From the NCBI GenBank assembly GCA_008729055.1, contig SDUX01000001.1, forward strand, positions 2,767,206 through 2,831,205: a stretch of DNA of 64,000 bases, given 5' to 3'. The stretch is from Pyropia haitanensis (Eukaryota; Rhodophyta; Bangiophyceae; Bangiales; Bangiaceae). Under the pieces are notes generated by a model, which made no database searches, was not told where the DNA came from, and saw nothing but the letters and a program-made list of their open reading frames with translations. A program made the position numbers and the translations under genes. This document shows positions 1 through 10,519 of this stretch, one piece after another; within the stretch, counting starts at the first letter, position 1; each line of letters starts with the position of its first letter.

Positions 1-2
1 CA

Positions 3-1355
3 GGCCTGTTCCGTGCCGGAGCGGAGCTGCTGCCCAGCTCGTTTGCGATGATTGTCACCACCGCGGCGATGGGGTGGTGGATGGTGGGCGAGTTTGGGCT
101 GGCCATTGTGGGTGTCGCGGTGGCGGCGGTGGTGGGCTGGCCGTTTGCGGCCGCCCTCGGCATTCCGCTGGCCGTCCACGCCAGCTACCGACGGGGGGTG
201 CTGTTTGTCGCCCGCGTGGCGGTCACGGCAGGCGCGGCGCTTACCGTGCCGCTGGTGGCGGTGGAGAGCCTGCACTATGGGCGGCTGGTCATCCCGCCCC
301 TGAACCTGCTTCTCTACAACGTGATCAACGGGGAGGGGGGGCCCAACGTGTTTGGCGTTGCGCCGTGGACGTACTACGCGTCGAGCCTGGTGCTGAACGG
401 GACGGTCGCGGCGGCGTGTGTGGCGGTCGGCGTGCTCCTGTGGCACATTCAAGGCTACGTGACGCCCGTGTGGCCGCGCATGTCTGACATGCTGACGCGG
501 GTGATCTTCCTCTCCCCGCTGTGGGTGTGGCTCGGTGTGTTCTGGCCACAGCCCCACAAGGAGGAGCGATTCCTCGCGCCCATCTACCCGCTGTTGGCGC
601 TGTCAGGGGCGGTTTCGCTGAGGGACTGGCAGTCTCTCCTCTTCCGCCCCCGGGCACCCGTCGCTCCGCCCGCCTCGGGGACGTCTGCGCCGGTGGGTCG
701 GCCCAGCGGGCTCTCGTTTGGCACCATCCTCAGCGCCCTCCTCTCTCTGGCCGCCGTCGCCCTGTCCGCCGTCTTGTTTGGGTCGCGGGAGGTGGCGCTC
801 CACCGAGGCTACACTGGCCACCACGCGGTCTACGAGTCGTTTACCCGCACGGAGCTGCAGGCAGACGGGTCGCCGAGGCACTCGTCCTTTGTGCCCAACA
901 GTAGCCACCCGCTGAACCTGTGCGTTGCGACTCAGTGGCACCGATTCCCGTCGCACTGGTTTCTCCCCGCCACCTCCCGCCTGCGCTTCCTCCGTCCCCC
1001 GGTTGGTTCCCCCGCCATGCCCCTCTACTACGCCCCCCCGGTGCCGTCGGTGCGGGCGGGCACCGCCGCCGCCGCGCCTGCCGCTGTGAATGGCCGCAAC
1101 GAGGGCGTGGACGACCAGTGGTGGGACGACTTGGCGGCGTGCCACTACTTCGTCACGAACGCCGCGGAGGACCTGTCGACGGAGGTGCCCGTCGACGAGG
1201 CGGACCGGATGGTGGTGGCGTCTGAACGGGTCATGGACGCGGTGCGGAGTCCCAGCCCGTGGCGCGCGTTTTGGACCCCCGACCACGACAAGCACATTGT
1301 GTGGACAGAGGCGCGGGTGGTGCGGAACCTGGGGGCCTTGCCGCTAGAGAGGTGA
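3..1355 (+). CDS. ALG9: Alpha-1,2-mannosyltransferase ALG9 (3' part)
   Basis: ER-membrane GT22-family enzyme that adds alpha-1,2-mannoses from dolichol-phosphate-mannose to the lipid-linked oligosaccharide for N-glycosylation. The open frame runs in from the window edge, so the gene is cut at its 5' end and the ATG at 48 is internal. Recognisable ALG9 blocks in order: LLPSSFAM, GWPFAAALGIPLA, YGRLVIPPLNLLLYNV, then the hallmark PHKEERFLAPIYPLLALSGA around 550-620. A long lumenal-type tail follows with a conserved RFPSHWFLP-like stretch (about 945-970). Several hydrophobic segments are visible before the HKEER motif, as expected for a multispanning protein. Single exon as far as seen; TGA at 1353. 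The HKEER block separates GT22 from other families, and the tail matches ALG9 rather than ALG12 or PIGB. The catalytic N-terminal part is outside the window. Confidence 0.93.
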   Translation, partial: GLFRAGAELLPSSFAMIVTTAAMGWWMVGEFGLAIVGVAVAAVVGWPFAAALGIPLAVHASYRRGVLFVARVAVTAGAALTVPLVAVESLHYGRLVIPPLNLLLYNVINGEGGPNVFGVAPWTYYASSLVLNGTVAAACVAVGVLLWHIQGYVTPVWPRMSDMLTRVIFLSPLWVWLGVFWPQPHKEERFLAPIYPLLALSGAVSLRDWQSLLFRPRAPVAPPASGTSAPVGRPSGLSFGTILSALLSLAAVALSAVLFGSREVALHRGYTGHHAVYESFTRTELQADGSPRHSSFVPNSSHPLNLCVATQWHRFPSHWFLPATSRLRFLRPPVGSPAMPLYYAPPVPSVRAGTAAAAPAAVNGRNEGVDDQWWDDLAACHYFVTNAAEDLSTEVPVDEADRMVVASERVMDAVRSPSPWRAFWTPDHDKHIVWTEARVVRNLGALPLER

Positions 1356-1770
1356 GGGAAGTGGAGCACGCGCGGCGCTTTGACAAATGCTGGCAAGCTT
1401 TCTCGTGGGAGCAGGGAGGAGGGATGCGGAGGGGCTGAGCGGAAAGGATGACCGTGCGCGTCGTCACAGGGATGTCCTCCGGTTGCCGACCGTGCATCCG
1501 GTGCCCGTTCTGTGTCGCCTGCTGCCGCCGGCGTTGCACCACCACGAATCGCCGGCATGGCACTATCATGGTCAGCTGCCGGGCCGCCCCACGGCCAGCA
1601 GACGTGCCGCCAGTACCGCCAGTGCTGGCGGCGGCCGCTGCAGCGGCCGCCGCCGCGTCACGCCCGCCCGCAGCGTGTCGGCGCAGCGCGCCGACAGTGG
1701 TACCGTGCATGGCCGCAGGGGCGGGCGTGCGTGCGCGCACGCGGACCGCCGGCACGTGGCGACGGTACTG

Positions 1771-1896
1771 CGGGCCGCCGGCGAGCGGCGGCGCTGCACA
1801 CCGGCGCAGCCGCGGGCCGCCGGCACACGTCGGCACTGGACACCGGCGTAGCCGCGGGCCGCCGGCACGCGCCGGCGCTGCCCGCTGGCGCAGCCC
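1771..1896. repeat. 42-bp tandem repeat, about 3 copies
   Basis: The core cgggccgccgg recurs at 1771, 1812 and 1854, giving a unit of about 42 bp with diverged copies. It lies outside any supported gene. Confidence 0.7.
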
Positions 1897-3924
1897 CGTT
1901 CACGGCGGTTTTCCATGCGTGGCCAGGGGTGCAGGCGGGCGGGCGGGCGGGCGGGCGCGCGGGCGCGCGGGTGGGCAGCGGAGGCGGAGCCGCCGCTACC
2001 CCCCAGCCCGCTCTACCGGCAGGGCTGGCAGTCACGGCGACTTGGCGGATGCCCCCCCCCCCCCCGCGCCCACTCCCCCGCCTCCTCTCCCCTCCAGCCT
2101 GGCGGCTGACGGTCCCACCCGCGCACCTCCCTCGGTACAGCGCCGGGTGGCTCCCGCACCCCGCTGCCTATCAACCCACAGCTACTTGTGGTGCTACAGC
2201 GGTGCGCGTTTGCGGTTCCCCCCCCCTTCCGCCTCGCTGCACTTCTGGGCGTGGCGGCAATGCATTGGTGGCGGTTGCGCTGAACGCATCAGCGATGACG
2301 TCTGTGCGGGCCGCCGGGGTATGGCCTGACGCCCGGGGCGCTCCACCCGCGCCTGCCGCGGCGCGCGCCAGCCACAGGCGCGGAAGCACGCAGGAGCTGG
2401 TCCGATGCAGCTGCGGCGGCGGTGGCGGCGGCGGCGGCGGCGGCGGCCTTCGGCGACGCTTGTGGGCGGCCGTACGTGGCGCCACGCTTGGCACGTTCCG
2501 GCTGTCTTCTCGCATGAACTTTCCCATCTTTCCTTTGGGCATGCAGTCATCATGTCTGCAGCGGCCTACACAGTACTACTGTGACAGCAGGCCGCTACTC
2601 CCCTTCCGCGTGCCGCCGGCAGTCAGCCATGATGGTTGTAGCTGCGGCACAGCAGACCGCCACTCACCTTGCTCGTGCTCCCTTTGCTTTCAGGTATCGC
2701 TCTCTCTGTCACCCTCTTCTTATCTCAGGGTGGGCCAACCTGCGCCGGGCGGCCCCGTGACCTCGCGCTACGAGCCAGATGGCGTTGACTGGGGATGAGC
2801 TTCCGACAGGGACACCTAGCCCCAGCTGGGACTGCAGTCCCAAACCCGTCAGTCTGTCGACATCTGTCTGCGGTCTGCGCGTTGTTGCACGGTGAATGCC
2901 GGCGGCGTTCGCCTCCCCTCTCCATGCCCGCCGTCCTTCCACCTTGGCTCATCCGTCACTAATGACCGTCACTCCTCTGGGAAAGGTTGCCGAGTTGGCC
3001 CGTCGACGGGTGACGCGTCCCTGCGCGTGCGGCCGCCTTCCGCCGCCTGTCTCGTTGGTCGCCACGCTGCACTGTCGCAAGGTCGGATTGCAGTGCCTGC
3101 CGTCAGCACCATGCGGTAGCTTCGACCACGTGTGGTGGCTGTCGTGGAACACTACTGCTTTCCCCCCCCCTCGTGGTGGATACCCCCACTTGCGTGGCGC
3201 GCGGCCACCTCGTAGTGAGTGCCGGGGGCTCCCACCTCGTGTCGCTACACCACGGCGGCGAACCTCCGCCACCGACACACCCGGGGAGGTGGAGACAACT
3301 GGCGCGGGGAGCCCTGTCTGGCCCAGTGGCGGCTCGCGTCGGCCATTGACTCGGGCGGCTGGCGCCACCGGCACCATCGCCGCAGCCCGGCGGCGATGGA
3401 GGCACCGGCGCCGTAGCTGATGAGGACGGCGAGATGCCAGCCGACTGTACTCTCGCCATGGGCGTCCCTGTCCCCCCCCGCCACCTGGATGCGCGGTAGG
3501 CCCCCCCCAACCTGTCCAGGGGGGCAGCCCGTTGGCAGCGCCGGCAGCGCTGGCGCAGATAGCACAGCCGGGTTGATACGCCCCAGTGGAGGAAGGAACG
3601 GGCGAACGTGCGCGTGCCGCCACTCCCATACTCTGTTGTAGTGCTGTCGGCCTTTGACGGGCGGGTGGTTTTGTCTCTCCGACCCGCGCCCCGCCTTTTG
3701 TCACCGCTTTCGCCGGCCGCCGCATCCCCGCGGCCGCCCATCGACGGCGCGGGTGCGTCGAGGGCGGCTGCCCACTTGTGCAGACACTTCAAGACGTAGA
3801 CCGCCAGGGGAACGGGTAGGGCGTGCAACGGGGAGGACCGACCACTGGGGGGGCGCCGTCGACGACCGCCGCCAACCACCGAGGCCGTGGGTGTCAGACA
3901 GGGAACGGTCGGCCCGGCGGCAGC

Positions 3925-3955
3925 ATCGTCACTATTGACCGAATCCGCTACGCAA
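3925..3955 (+). repeat. 31-bp inverted repeat, left copy
   Basis: Perfect 31-bp match, in inverted orientation, to 5902-5932. It begins atcgtcactattgacc and ends ccgctacgcaa. Flanking bases are unrelated on both sides and no target-site duplication is apparent. Confidence 0.85.
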
Positions 3956-5245
3956 GGCCTACACACCCTACACACAGACACACCCCCCCAGGAAACCCTA
4001 TACAAGAGGGGGGGGTTCAAGTCATCACAACCCCGTTTTCGATATCCCCCTGTGATAGAATTTTCGGGCGGGGCCCGCAAGACCCGCTCGGAGAGTCACG
4101 AGTGCTCCGCGCCGGAACTGCCAAATCGGCCTCCGATTGGCTGCATCGCCCGTACAAGTCAACTGTCCCTTGAAGAGAACAGCTCAGGCACGGATCTGAG
4201 AGACCCGCCTTCCTTACAGCTCGGCTGTGGCCTCTCTGCACTCCCCAAGCCTCCAGGGGCCTGTGCCGGGGGCCCCGCGTGCCTCGCTGTGTCCACTCGC
4301 GAACAGCTGGTCGCCACGTGGTGCGCCTATGACTGGGCAATTCCGGGAGCTCTCCGCACTTCGACGATCACGCGGCGGCGCGTGACGCGCCGTGAGGTCG
4401 CCGAGTGACAATCTGGGAGACAGCAAATTACCGGAAGCGTTGCAGCGTCAGTACTCTTCATGGAACACATGGATGCATCCCAAGTGAGAAGAGGGGAGGA
4501 GCTTCGTGCTCATCAACCAATAGGCAGGTCGCAGACGTGATGAATTAGAGCATGGGTTAGACTTGCCGTCCACGGCTTTGGAGTTGAACACCAAACTCTT
4601 CTTCTAGAAGGTCCGATCCCGAAGGTTGAGAATCGAGACGCCGCGCGTCCCGGAGCGGGCCGTGCTGTGGACTGGTTTCCAACCGCCACTCGCCGTCTCG
4701 CACCAAGTCGGCGCTGGCCCCCACGTTGAAACGCGCCTGCACGCACGCCCCTCGCCTTTTCCCCCGCGAGGTACCCGACACCCTTCCAATGGATCAAGTC
4801 ACTTCCCTGTTTGGCGACACGGCTGCAGGTGCGCACGTGTGCCTTCGTCCAACCGTGCTCTAAGGTCACGAAGGCTAGCGCGACTTCTTGGTGACTCGCC
4901 GGGGTCTGAGCAGCTGGAGGGAGCTTGTCATTGTTTTAGACGCGCGCATCTGTTCGTGCACCTGTGCCACGTACTGCGTGTATGGGATCGTAGTGTCTAA
5001 TTGTGTGGTTTGGCCGCGTGTCTTGCTGCGTGGTTTGTTCTTTGTTTGTTCTTTCTTTGCATGCGTGTGGATCTGTTGTGCGTGGATCGGTCAAGAAGAC
5101 GAGGCATGAATGGAGGGTGCTGGTGATGCTGTGCGGCCCGGAGTTGGCTGACGCATCCAGAGGCAAGAAATGAGGGGATCAGGAGAGATAGAGCAGCGTT
5201 CAAGATGGGAGGCGGCGTCAAGGAGTGGAGAGAGAGGCTTGAGAA

Positions 5246-5337
5246 GGGGGGTGGGTTGATGTAGGTGAGGGAAGTGGGTTTATGTAGGTGAGGGGGGTGG
5301 GTTGATGTAGGTGAGGGGGGTGGGTTGATGTAGGTGA
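5246..5337. repeat. 23-bp tandem repeat, 4 copies
   Basis: Four consecutive 23-bp units of the form gggggg-tgggttgatg-taggtga at 5246, 5269, 5292 and 5315. Units 1, 3 and 4 are identical and unit 2 has a few substitutions. Read on the minus strand it gives a Thr/Ser/Pro/His-rich open frame, probably by chance. Confidence 0.85.
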
Positions 5338-5547
5338 CGGGGGTGGGGTGCGGGGAGGATGGTGGCGACGCCACGGTTTTGTAGGCGGGCGGTGGAGCTG
5401 TGGGGCAGTGCGAGAGGCGAGTAGGTCTCTCCCCCTCACCACCGTCAGCGGGCTGGGTGCCGCTACGGTGGGGTGGTGAGGGGGGGCGGCCCACGGGGGC
5501 GGCCACCTCCGCTACTTGTATCAAGATACAACAACAAATAAAACGTG

Positions 5548-5600
5548 CACGTGGCGCCAGATGAGAGCCCACGTGGCGGGGAAAAGAGCGACGTGGCAGC
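5548..5600. promoter_or_regulatory. Cluster of three ACGTGGC (G-box-like) motifs
   Basis: ACGTGGC occurs at 5549, 5571 and 5591, spaced 20-22 bp, close to two helical turns. ACGT-core elements are bound by bZIP factors in plants and algae. No supported gene starts within 2 kb on the plus side, so the target, if any, is unknown. Confidence 0.4.
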
Positions 5601-5775
5601 CGATGGGCCATCAGAACACCCCGCTGTGACGCCCTCGAGGGGTGCTGTCAGCCTTCTGCAGGCACTGTGGTTGGCCCATGCGTGAACCAACATCAGTCTC
5701 TGATTGGGTGGTTGGTCGAAACGGTCCGTGGCGTACCTCCATCGCGAGAGACGATCCCGGGCTTATCACAAAGGG

Positions 5776-5816
5776 ATACACACCCTACACACCCTACACA
5801 CCATACACACATACAC
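5776..5816. repeat. (tacacaccc) microsatellite
   Basis: Imperfect repeats of tacacaccc/tacacacca. A shorter copy of the same motif lies at 3959-3985 next to the left inverted repeat. Confidence 0.7.
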
Positions 5817-5901
5817 ACGTCCATCGCAACCCCCCCAGAATGGCCCCATGGGGCCCGATTTCGGACGGCCCGAACTTATCACAAACATATCGCAAACCCG
5901 G

Positions 5902-5932
5902 TTGCGTAGCGGATTCGGTCAATAGTGACGAT
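5902..5932 (-). repeat. 31-bp inverted repeat, right copy
   Basis: Exact reverse complement of 3925-3955. The two copies bracket 2.0 kb containing the 23-bp tandem repeat and the tacacaccc microsatellite. No transposase-like frame is recognised between them. Confidence 0.85.
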
Positions 5933-7660
5933 CCCTCCTCCCCTCGTCTCCGCCTCCACCCGCCCGTCCCGCCCCGCGCCCCGGCGTCGGCCGTAGAAAG
6001 TATCAGAGGAACTCGCGACAGGGGCCCGCTTCAGCCTTCCCCTCTAGCTGGCGCGGTGGGTGTCGAAAGTGTTCTGGAGATGGGACTTCGCGGGAACCCG
6101 TTCCCTCCCTTCCCCCCCAGTGGTAGTCAGGGCCCCCATCGCCGCCAAGGCCGCCGCTGCCGCCGCCGCAGCTGCCACCCACACACGGCCACCACCGCCA
6201 CGGGGCGGTGGCGGAGGCGGTACGGACACGGGCAAGCGGCTGACACCAGCGGCACGTCCTCGCCCGCCCGCCCGCCCGCCCAATGGGCCACGCCGCGGCG
6301 TCGTCGCAACCCGCCCAGTTTTCCAAGCCGCACTCCCGCTGTGTCTCGCGTCCCACACCACGCAAACGTGCCGAGAAAGGCGGGTGGAGGCGGCGGTGGC
6401 GGCGGCAGTTACAGCAAGCGGTGCCCCGCCGTTGGCCCACTACCTTCCCCACTGGTTGCGCCGCACGCGGCGGCGCGGCGAGCCGCTGCCGGCCGGCGCT
6501 GCGCCACCGCACGCGTGCCGGTTCGTAAGTGGCGAGGTTGGGGGGGAAGTCGCGGCCACGCCGCCACCGGGTCCCGCCGACACCACCGCATTGGCTGCGC
6601 GCGGGGGGTGGGGGTGGCGCGTGGGGGGCTCTCCCTCGTTGGCCATTACGCTCGGGTCGGCGCCACGGTCGCGCCGCGGGTGGCTTTTTCTTCGCCCGCC
6701 CTTTCCCCTCCCAAGGCTCGTTCCAGCGCCGACAGCGCGCGCCCTCGCTCTGCCCTTCCGTTCCAGGGGCGGGATAGGCGTGAAGCTTGCTCCGCTCCGC
6801 GGCCGCCGCTGCCCCTACGTCGCTGCTACATCATGCGGTCGTCTACCGGGGGCACATGATGTGCTGTCACACGAGCGCGTGAGAGTGTCTGTGTTGTGAA
6901 AAGGGTTTAGCGACGTGTGGGCGGCGGCAATGTCTGCCGAGCTACGCTCACGCGACCCCCCACTTCGCACTCACCCGTCAGTGCGCGACTGCGACGTTGT
7001 CGCGAGATGGCCGGAAAGAAGGACAGGTAGGAGAGCAATGCGGGCGGGGGGGCTCGACGAGATCATTCCGTTGCGGTGACATCAGTTGCCGCGACTCGCA
7101 AGCGCCACACGCACGACCACGCACCCACCGCCGCGTGGCGGTCCGCGCCATAGCCTGGTGGGTCCTCGGCCTTTGTCCGGGAGGGGAGAGCAAGTGTTGG
7201 AGGAGAGGCGGATCGTGTGATGATCCCATCCTCTCACCCCCGCGCACAGCCGCTGGAGGCGCCGCCACGGGGTGAATGGCTTCCGCTGGTGGCCGTCGGG
7301 CGGCCGCCCCTGCATTACAAAGAGAAGAGACCAGCGCAAAGGCCCCGGCTCGCCGCGCCCGCCGCAAAGACAAGTGAGCACCAGCCTCTGGGGGGGGCGG
7401 CGAGAGCGCCGTGACGGGGTCGGAGGGGGGGGGGGCGCGTGGTACCCTACCATCGCCCCACTCTCGCCTCGCTGCACCCCCGCGCTGATGGCTGCCTCCC
7501 AGCGGCGCCAGCCCCGGCGGCGCGCGTACCCCCGCGGGCCTGCCGTCAATGGGCGCCCGCGACGGCAGCCGACGGCCGGGCAGCTCGCGCCCCCCACCAA
7601 CGGCACGCACTACGCTCCCGGCCATCCGTCAACGGGCGCCCGCGCGAAGTCGGGGGTGGG

Positions 7661-7667
7661 TATAAAG
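7661..7667 (+). promoter_or_regulatory. TATA-box-like TATAAAG
   Basis: A clear TATAAAG in otherwise GC-rich DNA, 264 bp upstream of the sterol desaturase ATG and on its sense strand. A pyrimidine-rich stretch follows before the start codon. Confidence 0.4.
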
Positions 7668-7924
7668 TGGTAGGGGTGCCGGCGGCGGAGGGAGGGAACG
7701 ATCGCCACGGCACCCTCGGCAACCGACCTCTCTTCTCTGTGCTGACCCCCCCTTTGCGCACAGCGAGTGCCCACCCCCCCCTCCAACACATCAGGCGCCA
7801 CCTTCGCCCCTGACCTCCTCCCGTCCCTCCGGTCCCCTGCTCAGCCACGTCACGCTTCTGCGGAACCTCCGCATCCCCTTCGCTCAGCGCCGCCCCTGTC
7901 TCTCGGCGTCGCCTCAACCCCAAC

Positions 7925-8881
7925 ATGGATCTCCTCTGCATTGCCGATGCGGTGCGGCCGGTAGTGGCTGCCACCGCTTCCGCCGACGCCGCCATGTCGG
8001 CGGCACGGCGGGTATTCATTGGCCTCCCCCCCCCTGGCGCCACCAGCGGCGGCGGCGGCGCCGGCGAGGTGGCCCGCGCCGCCGCCGCCGCCGCCGCCGC
8101 GTGTGGGCGGTCCGCCTCGTGCGCGGCGGCGGCCGACATGGTCGCCCGCACGGTGCGCGTGTGGCTGGCAAACTATGCAATCGCGCTGGTGATGTTTGGG
8201 GTGGTAGCGGGCATCGACTACGGGGTGTGCTTCCACCTCTGCCGCCGGCGGTGCCACCCGGACTACACCCTCGACGCGGCGGCGGCGGCGCGGCTACGAC
8301 GCCACGCTGCCTCGTCGGTGTGGTCCCTGGGCATCATGTCTCTCCTCGCGGCGCCATGGGACGTGGCCGCCGCCGCGGGCGCCGACCGCCGCTACGACAC
8401 ACTGGCCGACCACCCCGGTGGCATCGGCTACGCGGCCGCCACCGCTATCCTCTTTCTCGTCGTCGGCGAGACCTACTCGTACTGGCTGCACCGCGCCCTG
8501 CACGCCGTGCCGGCGCTGGCGCGCCTTCACGCAACGCACCACGCGGTGGGGGCGCCGACCCCGTTTGCCGCGTTTGCATTCCACCCGCTCGACGGCTACG
8601 CGCAGGGCCTCTACTTCCACGTCTTTCCGTTCGTCGTGCCCGTCCACCGGGGGGCGTACGCGGCGTTCATGGCCGCCCTCGGCGCCTGGTCCGTGCTTGT
8701 CCACGACGGGGTGGGGGAGAGCGGGGGGGCGTGGGGGCTCATGGGGGGGGGGGCCCACGCGCGGCATCACGGGGGAGGGGGGAACTATGGACAATTCACG
8801 ATGGCGTGGGACTGGGTGTGCGGCACGCTCGTCCGGGAGGGGGAGGAGGCGCCAAGGAGGTGGCGGGTGAAGGCAAACTGA
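7925..8881 (+). CDS. Sterol C-5 desaturase (ERG3/SC5D/STE1 type)
   Basis: Membrane di-iron enzyme of the fatty-acid-hydroxylase superfamily. It is expected to introduce the C5(6) double bond into delta-7 sterols in the ER late in sterol synthesis. 318 residues, single exon. The three histidine boxes are present: HRALH near residue 189, HATHH near 202 and HARHH at 278-282. The block after the second box (PTPFAAFAFHPLDGYAQ) and NYGQF...WDWVCGT after the third are specific to C-5 desaturases and separate it from C-4 methyl oxidases. Hydrophobic segments precede the first box, and the N-terminal 70 residues are Ala-rich and poorly conserved. The start follows a C/T-rich leader and a TATA-like element. 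Family assignment is firm; the exact sterol substrate is inferred. Confidence 0.9.
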   Translation: MDLLCIADAVRPVVAATASADAAMSAARRVFIGLPPPGATSGGGGAGEVARAAAAAAAACGRSASCAAAADMVARTVRVWLANYAIALVMFGVVAGIDYGVCFHLCRRRCHPDYTLDAAAAARLRRHAASSVWSLGIMSLLAAPWDVAAAAGADRRYDTLADHPGGIGYAAATAILFLVVGETYSYWLHRALHAVPALARLHATHHAVGAPTPFAAFAFHPLDGYAQGLYFHVFPFVVPVHRGAYAAFMAALGAWSVLVHDGVGESGGAWGLMGGGAHARHHGGGGNYGQFTMAWDWVCGTLVREGEEAPRRWRVKAN

Positions 8882-9358
8882 AGCGTAGGAGACTCGGTGA
8901 GCGGAAAAAAGATAAAGCCCGCACATGACGTGCTCAACATGACCGTGCTGCAGGGCGGTTCTTGCGGTACAGTACCCTACAACGGATGGACACGTGGCTC
9001 TTTACCCCTTCTGATGCGTCTCGAGCGTGGAAACACCACGGGCCGGATCTCAATACAATATCGCACTTGACGTCATAGAATTCCTGAACTTGCTGTGCCA
9101 ATCACCCGAGGTGGGTCTGCACCGGCTCAACCTCCCCGCCTCCGCCCTCGCACCGCCCGCACTTGCAAGCGGGGGACCACCGGCACGCTCCGCCGCTGCC
9201 TCATCTCCCCCCGCAGGCTTCGCTCTCTTGTGCCGCCCTTCTCCCCGACTATCCGTCCCTCCCTTCCCCCTCCTCTCTCGGCCCCTCCCACTCCCACGTG
9301 GGCCACCCTCGTCCGCCCCTCTCTCCCCGTGTTTCCGGGCGCCGGGTGGGCTGTAGCA
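8882..9358. other. Intergenic, leader of clpS
   Basis: No gene seen. The first 200 bp are unremarkable. From about 9180 the plus strand is strongly pyrimidine-rich (runs such as ccctcccttccccctcctctc) up to the clpS start, the usual leader type in this window. Confidence 0.5.
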
Positions 9359-10089
9359 ATGGCGGCCTTTGCGGGCGTCGGCTGCTCCTGCCGCCCGTTG
9401 GGGCTCCTCCGCACCACCCCCCCCGGCGGGGCGGTGGCCGTAGCGGGCCGTTATGGTGGCGCGGCGCGGGTGTGCCGGGCGTCCCCTGGAGCGGGCGCGG
9501 GCCACGGGCGGCCAGCGGTTGGCGCCCGCCGCCTCGGCGGGGAGCCCCCGCTGCCCGCCGCGAGGGCCCGCCGGTCGGTGGTGGGCATGGCGGCCGCCAC
9601 AGCGGGGTGCGTGGGATCGCCCGGTGGCGTCCTCGCCCCCCAACCCCCCCCCCCTTCCACCTTACTGACATCCCCTCGGCCATGGCAGACATTGGGCGGC
9701 AGGCGCCCAAGATTGGGGGCCCCAAAGGTCCTGCTCTTGACGATGGGGGCAAGTCCTCGGGCGGCGGCGTGGCGGTCATCACCAAGCAAAAGACGGGTAC
9801 CAAGCAGTCGACGCAGCGTAAGGAGAAGACGGACAAGGAGAAGGTGTGGCGGGTTCTCCTGCACAATGACGACGTGCACACGTTTGAGTACGTGACGCAG
9901 TCCATCGTCAAGGTGGTCAAGACGGTGACGCGGAAGAAGGCGCACCGGATCACGATGCAAGCGCACAGCAGCGGGATGGCCACCGTCACAAGCACGTGGA
10001 AGGCGCAGGCAGAGGACTACTCCAAGGGTCTTCAAGTGCATGGCCTGACCAGCTCCATTGCGCCCGACTCGTCATTCCAGAGCGGTTGA
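9359..10089 (+). CDS. CLPS: ClpS adaptor protein, plastid-targeted
   Basis: Adaptor that delivers N-degron substrates to the plastid ClpC/ClpP protease. The conserved core lies at about 9840-10070: VWRVLLHNDD, then MEYV-like FEYVTQSIVKVV, then a QAHSSGMATV helix-strand and GLTSSI. The Asn-Asp pair of HNDD and the His of AHSSG correspond to the pocket that holds the N-terminal amino group. Upstream, from ATG 9359, is an Arg/Ala/Gly-rich stretch of about 85 residues without acidic residues, typical of a transit peptide. It is in a different frame from the core, so a short intron is needed. A branch-like ttactgac and the acceptor at 9688 are clear. The donor is uncertain: 9624 keeps the frame, while the better-looking 9607 does not. 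A shorter form starting at ATG 9682 would lack the transit peptide. Confidence is high for ClpS, moderate for the 5' end. Confidence 0.87.
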
Positions 10090-10519
10090 GAGGGTGAGCC
10101 GCCGCGTTGGAAGGATACCAGTGGGAGAAGGGAGAGGGGGGCTTGCGTGGAGGGACGGGCGGCTTGGGGAGAGCGGTGGCTGTGGTCCTGACTGTAGAGG
10201 AGGGGAGTGGGTGGGGGGGAGGTCTTGATGGGGGGCGTGGACAGGAATGGCGAGACAGTTTGTTCGGTGGGGCGGAGGGTTGTCGGCGCGTGCGTGTGTG
10301 TGGCGGGTACGTGCGTGTTGCGCAGCTGATGTTTTGCTTGTATCGAGCGTCTCTTCGTGCAGTTCCTTCCTTTCGGGTCCGCGACATCCCCCGTCGCGCT
10401 GCTTCGGTCCGCCGAGCTGGGCGTTCGCAGATGCAACGTGCGGAGCATCGAACGGCAACGGCGGTCACCTCCACACCACTAGGGACGCAGCCCGTCCGAG
10501 GCCGGGGGGGAGGCATCCG
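10090..10519. other. Intergenic between convergent clpS and MED10
   Basis: Shared 3' flank of two convergent genes. G-rich on the plus strand at 10120-10260, then more mixed sequence (10265-10370). No gene or clear terminator hairpin is seen. Confidence 0.5.

Larger units (their letters stand above)
1356..7924. other. Gene-poor interval with repeats
   Basis: No recognisable gene in 6.5 kb. Long open frames exist (for example 1512-2798 plus, 3103-4080 minus, 5642-6859 plus), but they translate to Arg/Pro/Ala-rich low-complexity sequence, overlap each other on both strands and lack the sustained GC-ending codons of the real genes here. The interval holds a GC-rich 42-bp tandem repeat, a 23-bp tandem repeat, a (tacacaccc) microsatellite, the paired 31-bp inverted repeat and a GGC run at 2411-2445. 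The parts 4.4-5.2 kb are visibly less GC-rich than the genes. A non-coding RNA or rapidly evolving gene cannot be excluded. Confidence 0.6.

Noticed and set aside
1512..2798. 428-residue plus-strand open frame
   Set aside because: Low-complexity Arg/Pro/Ala sequence overlapping other open frames of similar length on both strands; codon use lacks the G/C-ending pattern of the real genes.
3990..4030. tRNA T-loop-like sequence ggttcaagtc at 4012-4024
   Set aside because: No acceptor stem, D-arm or anticodon arm can be formed from the preceding 70 bases.
3925..5932. Calling the region a complete DNA transposon
   Set aside because: No transposase frame and no target-site duplication; only the 31-bp inverted pair is certain.
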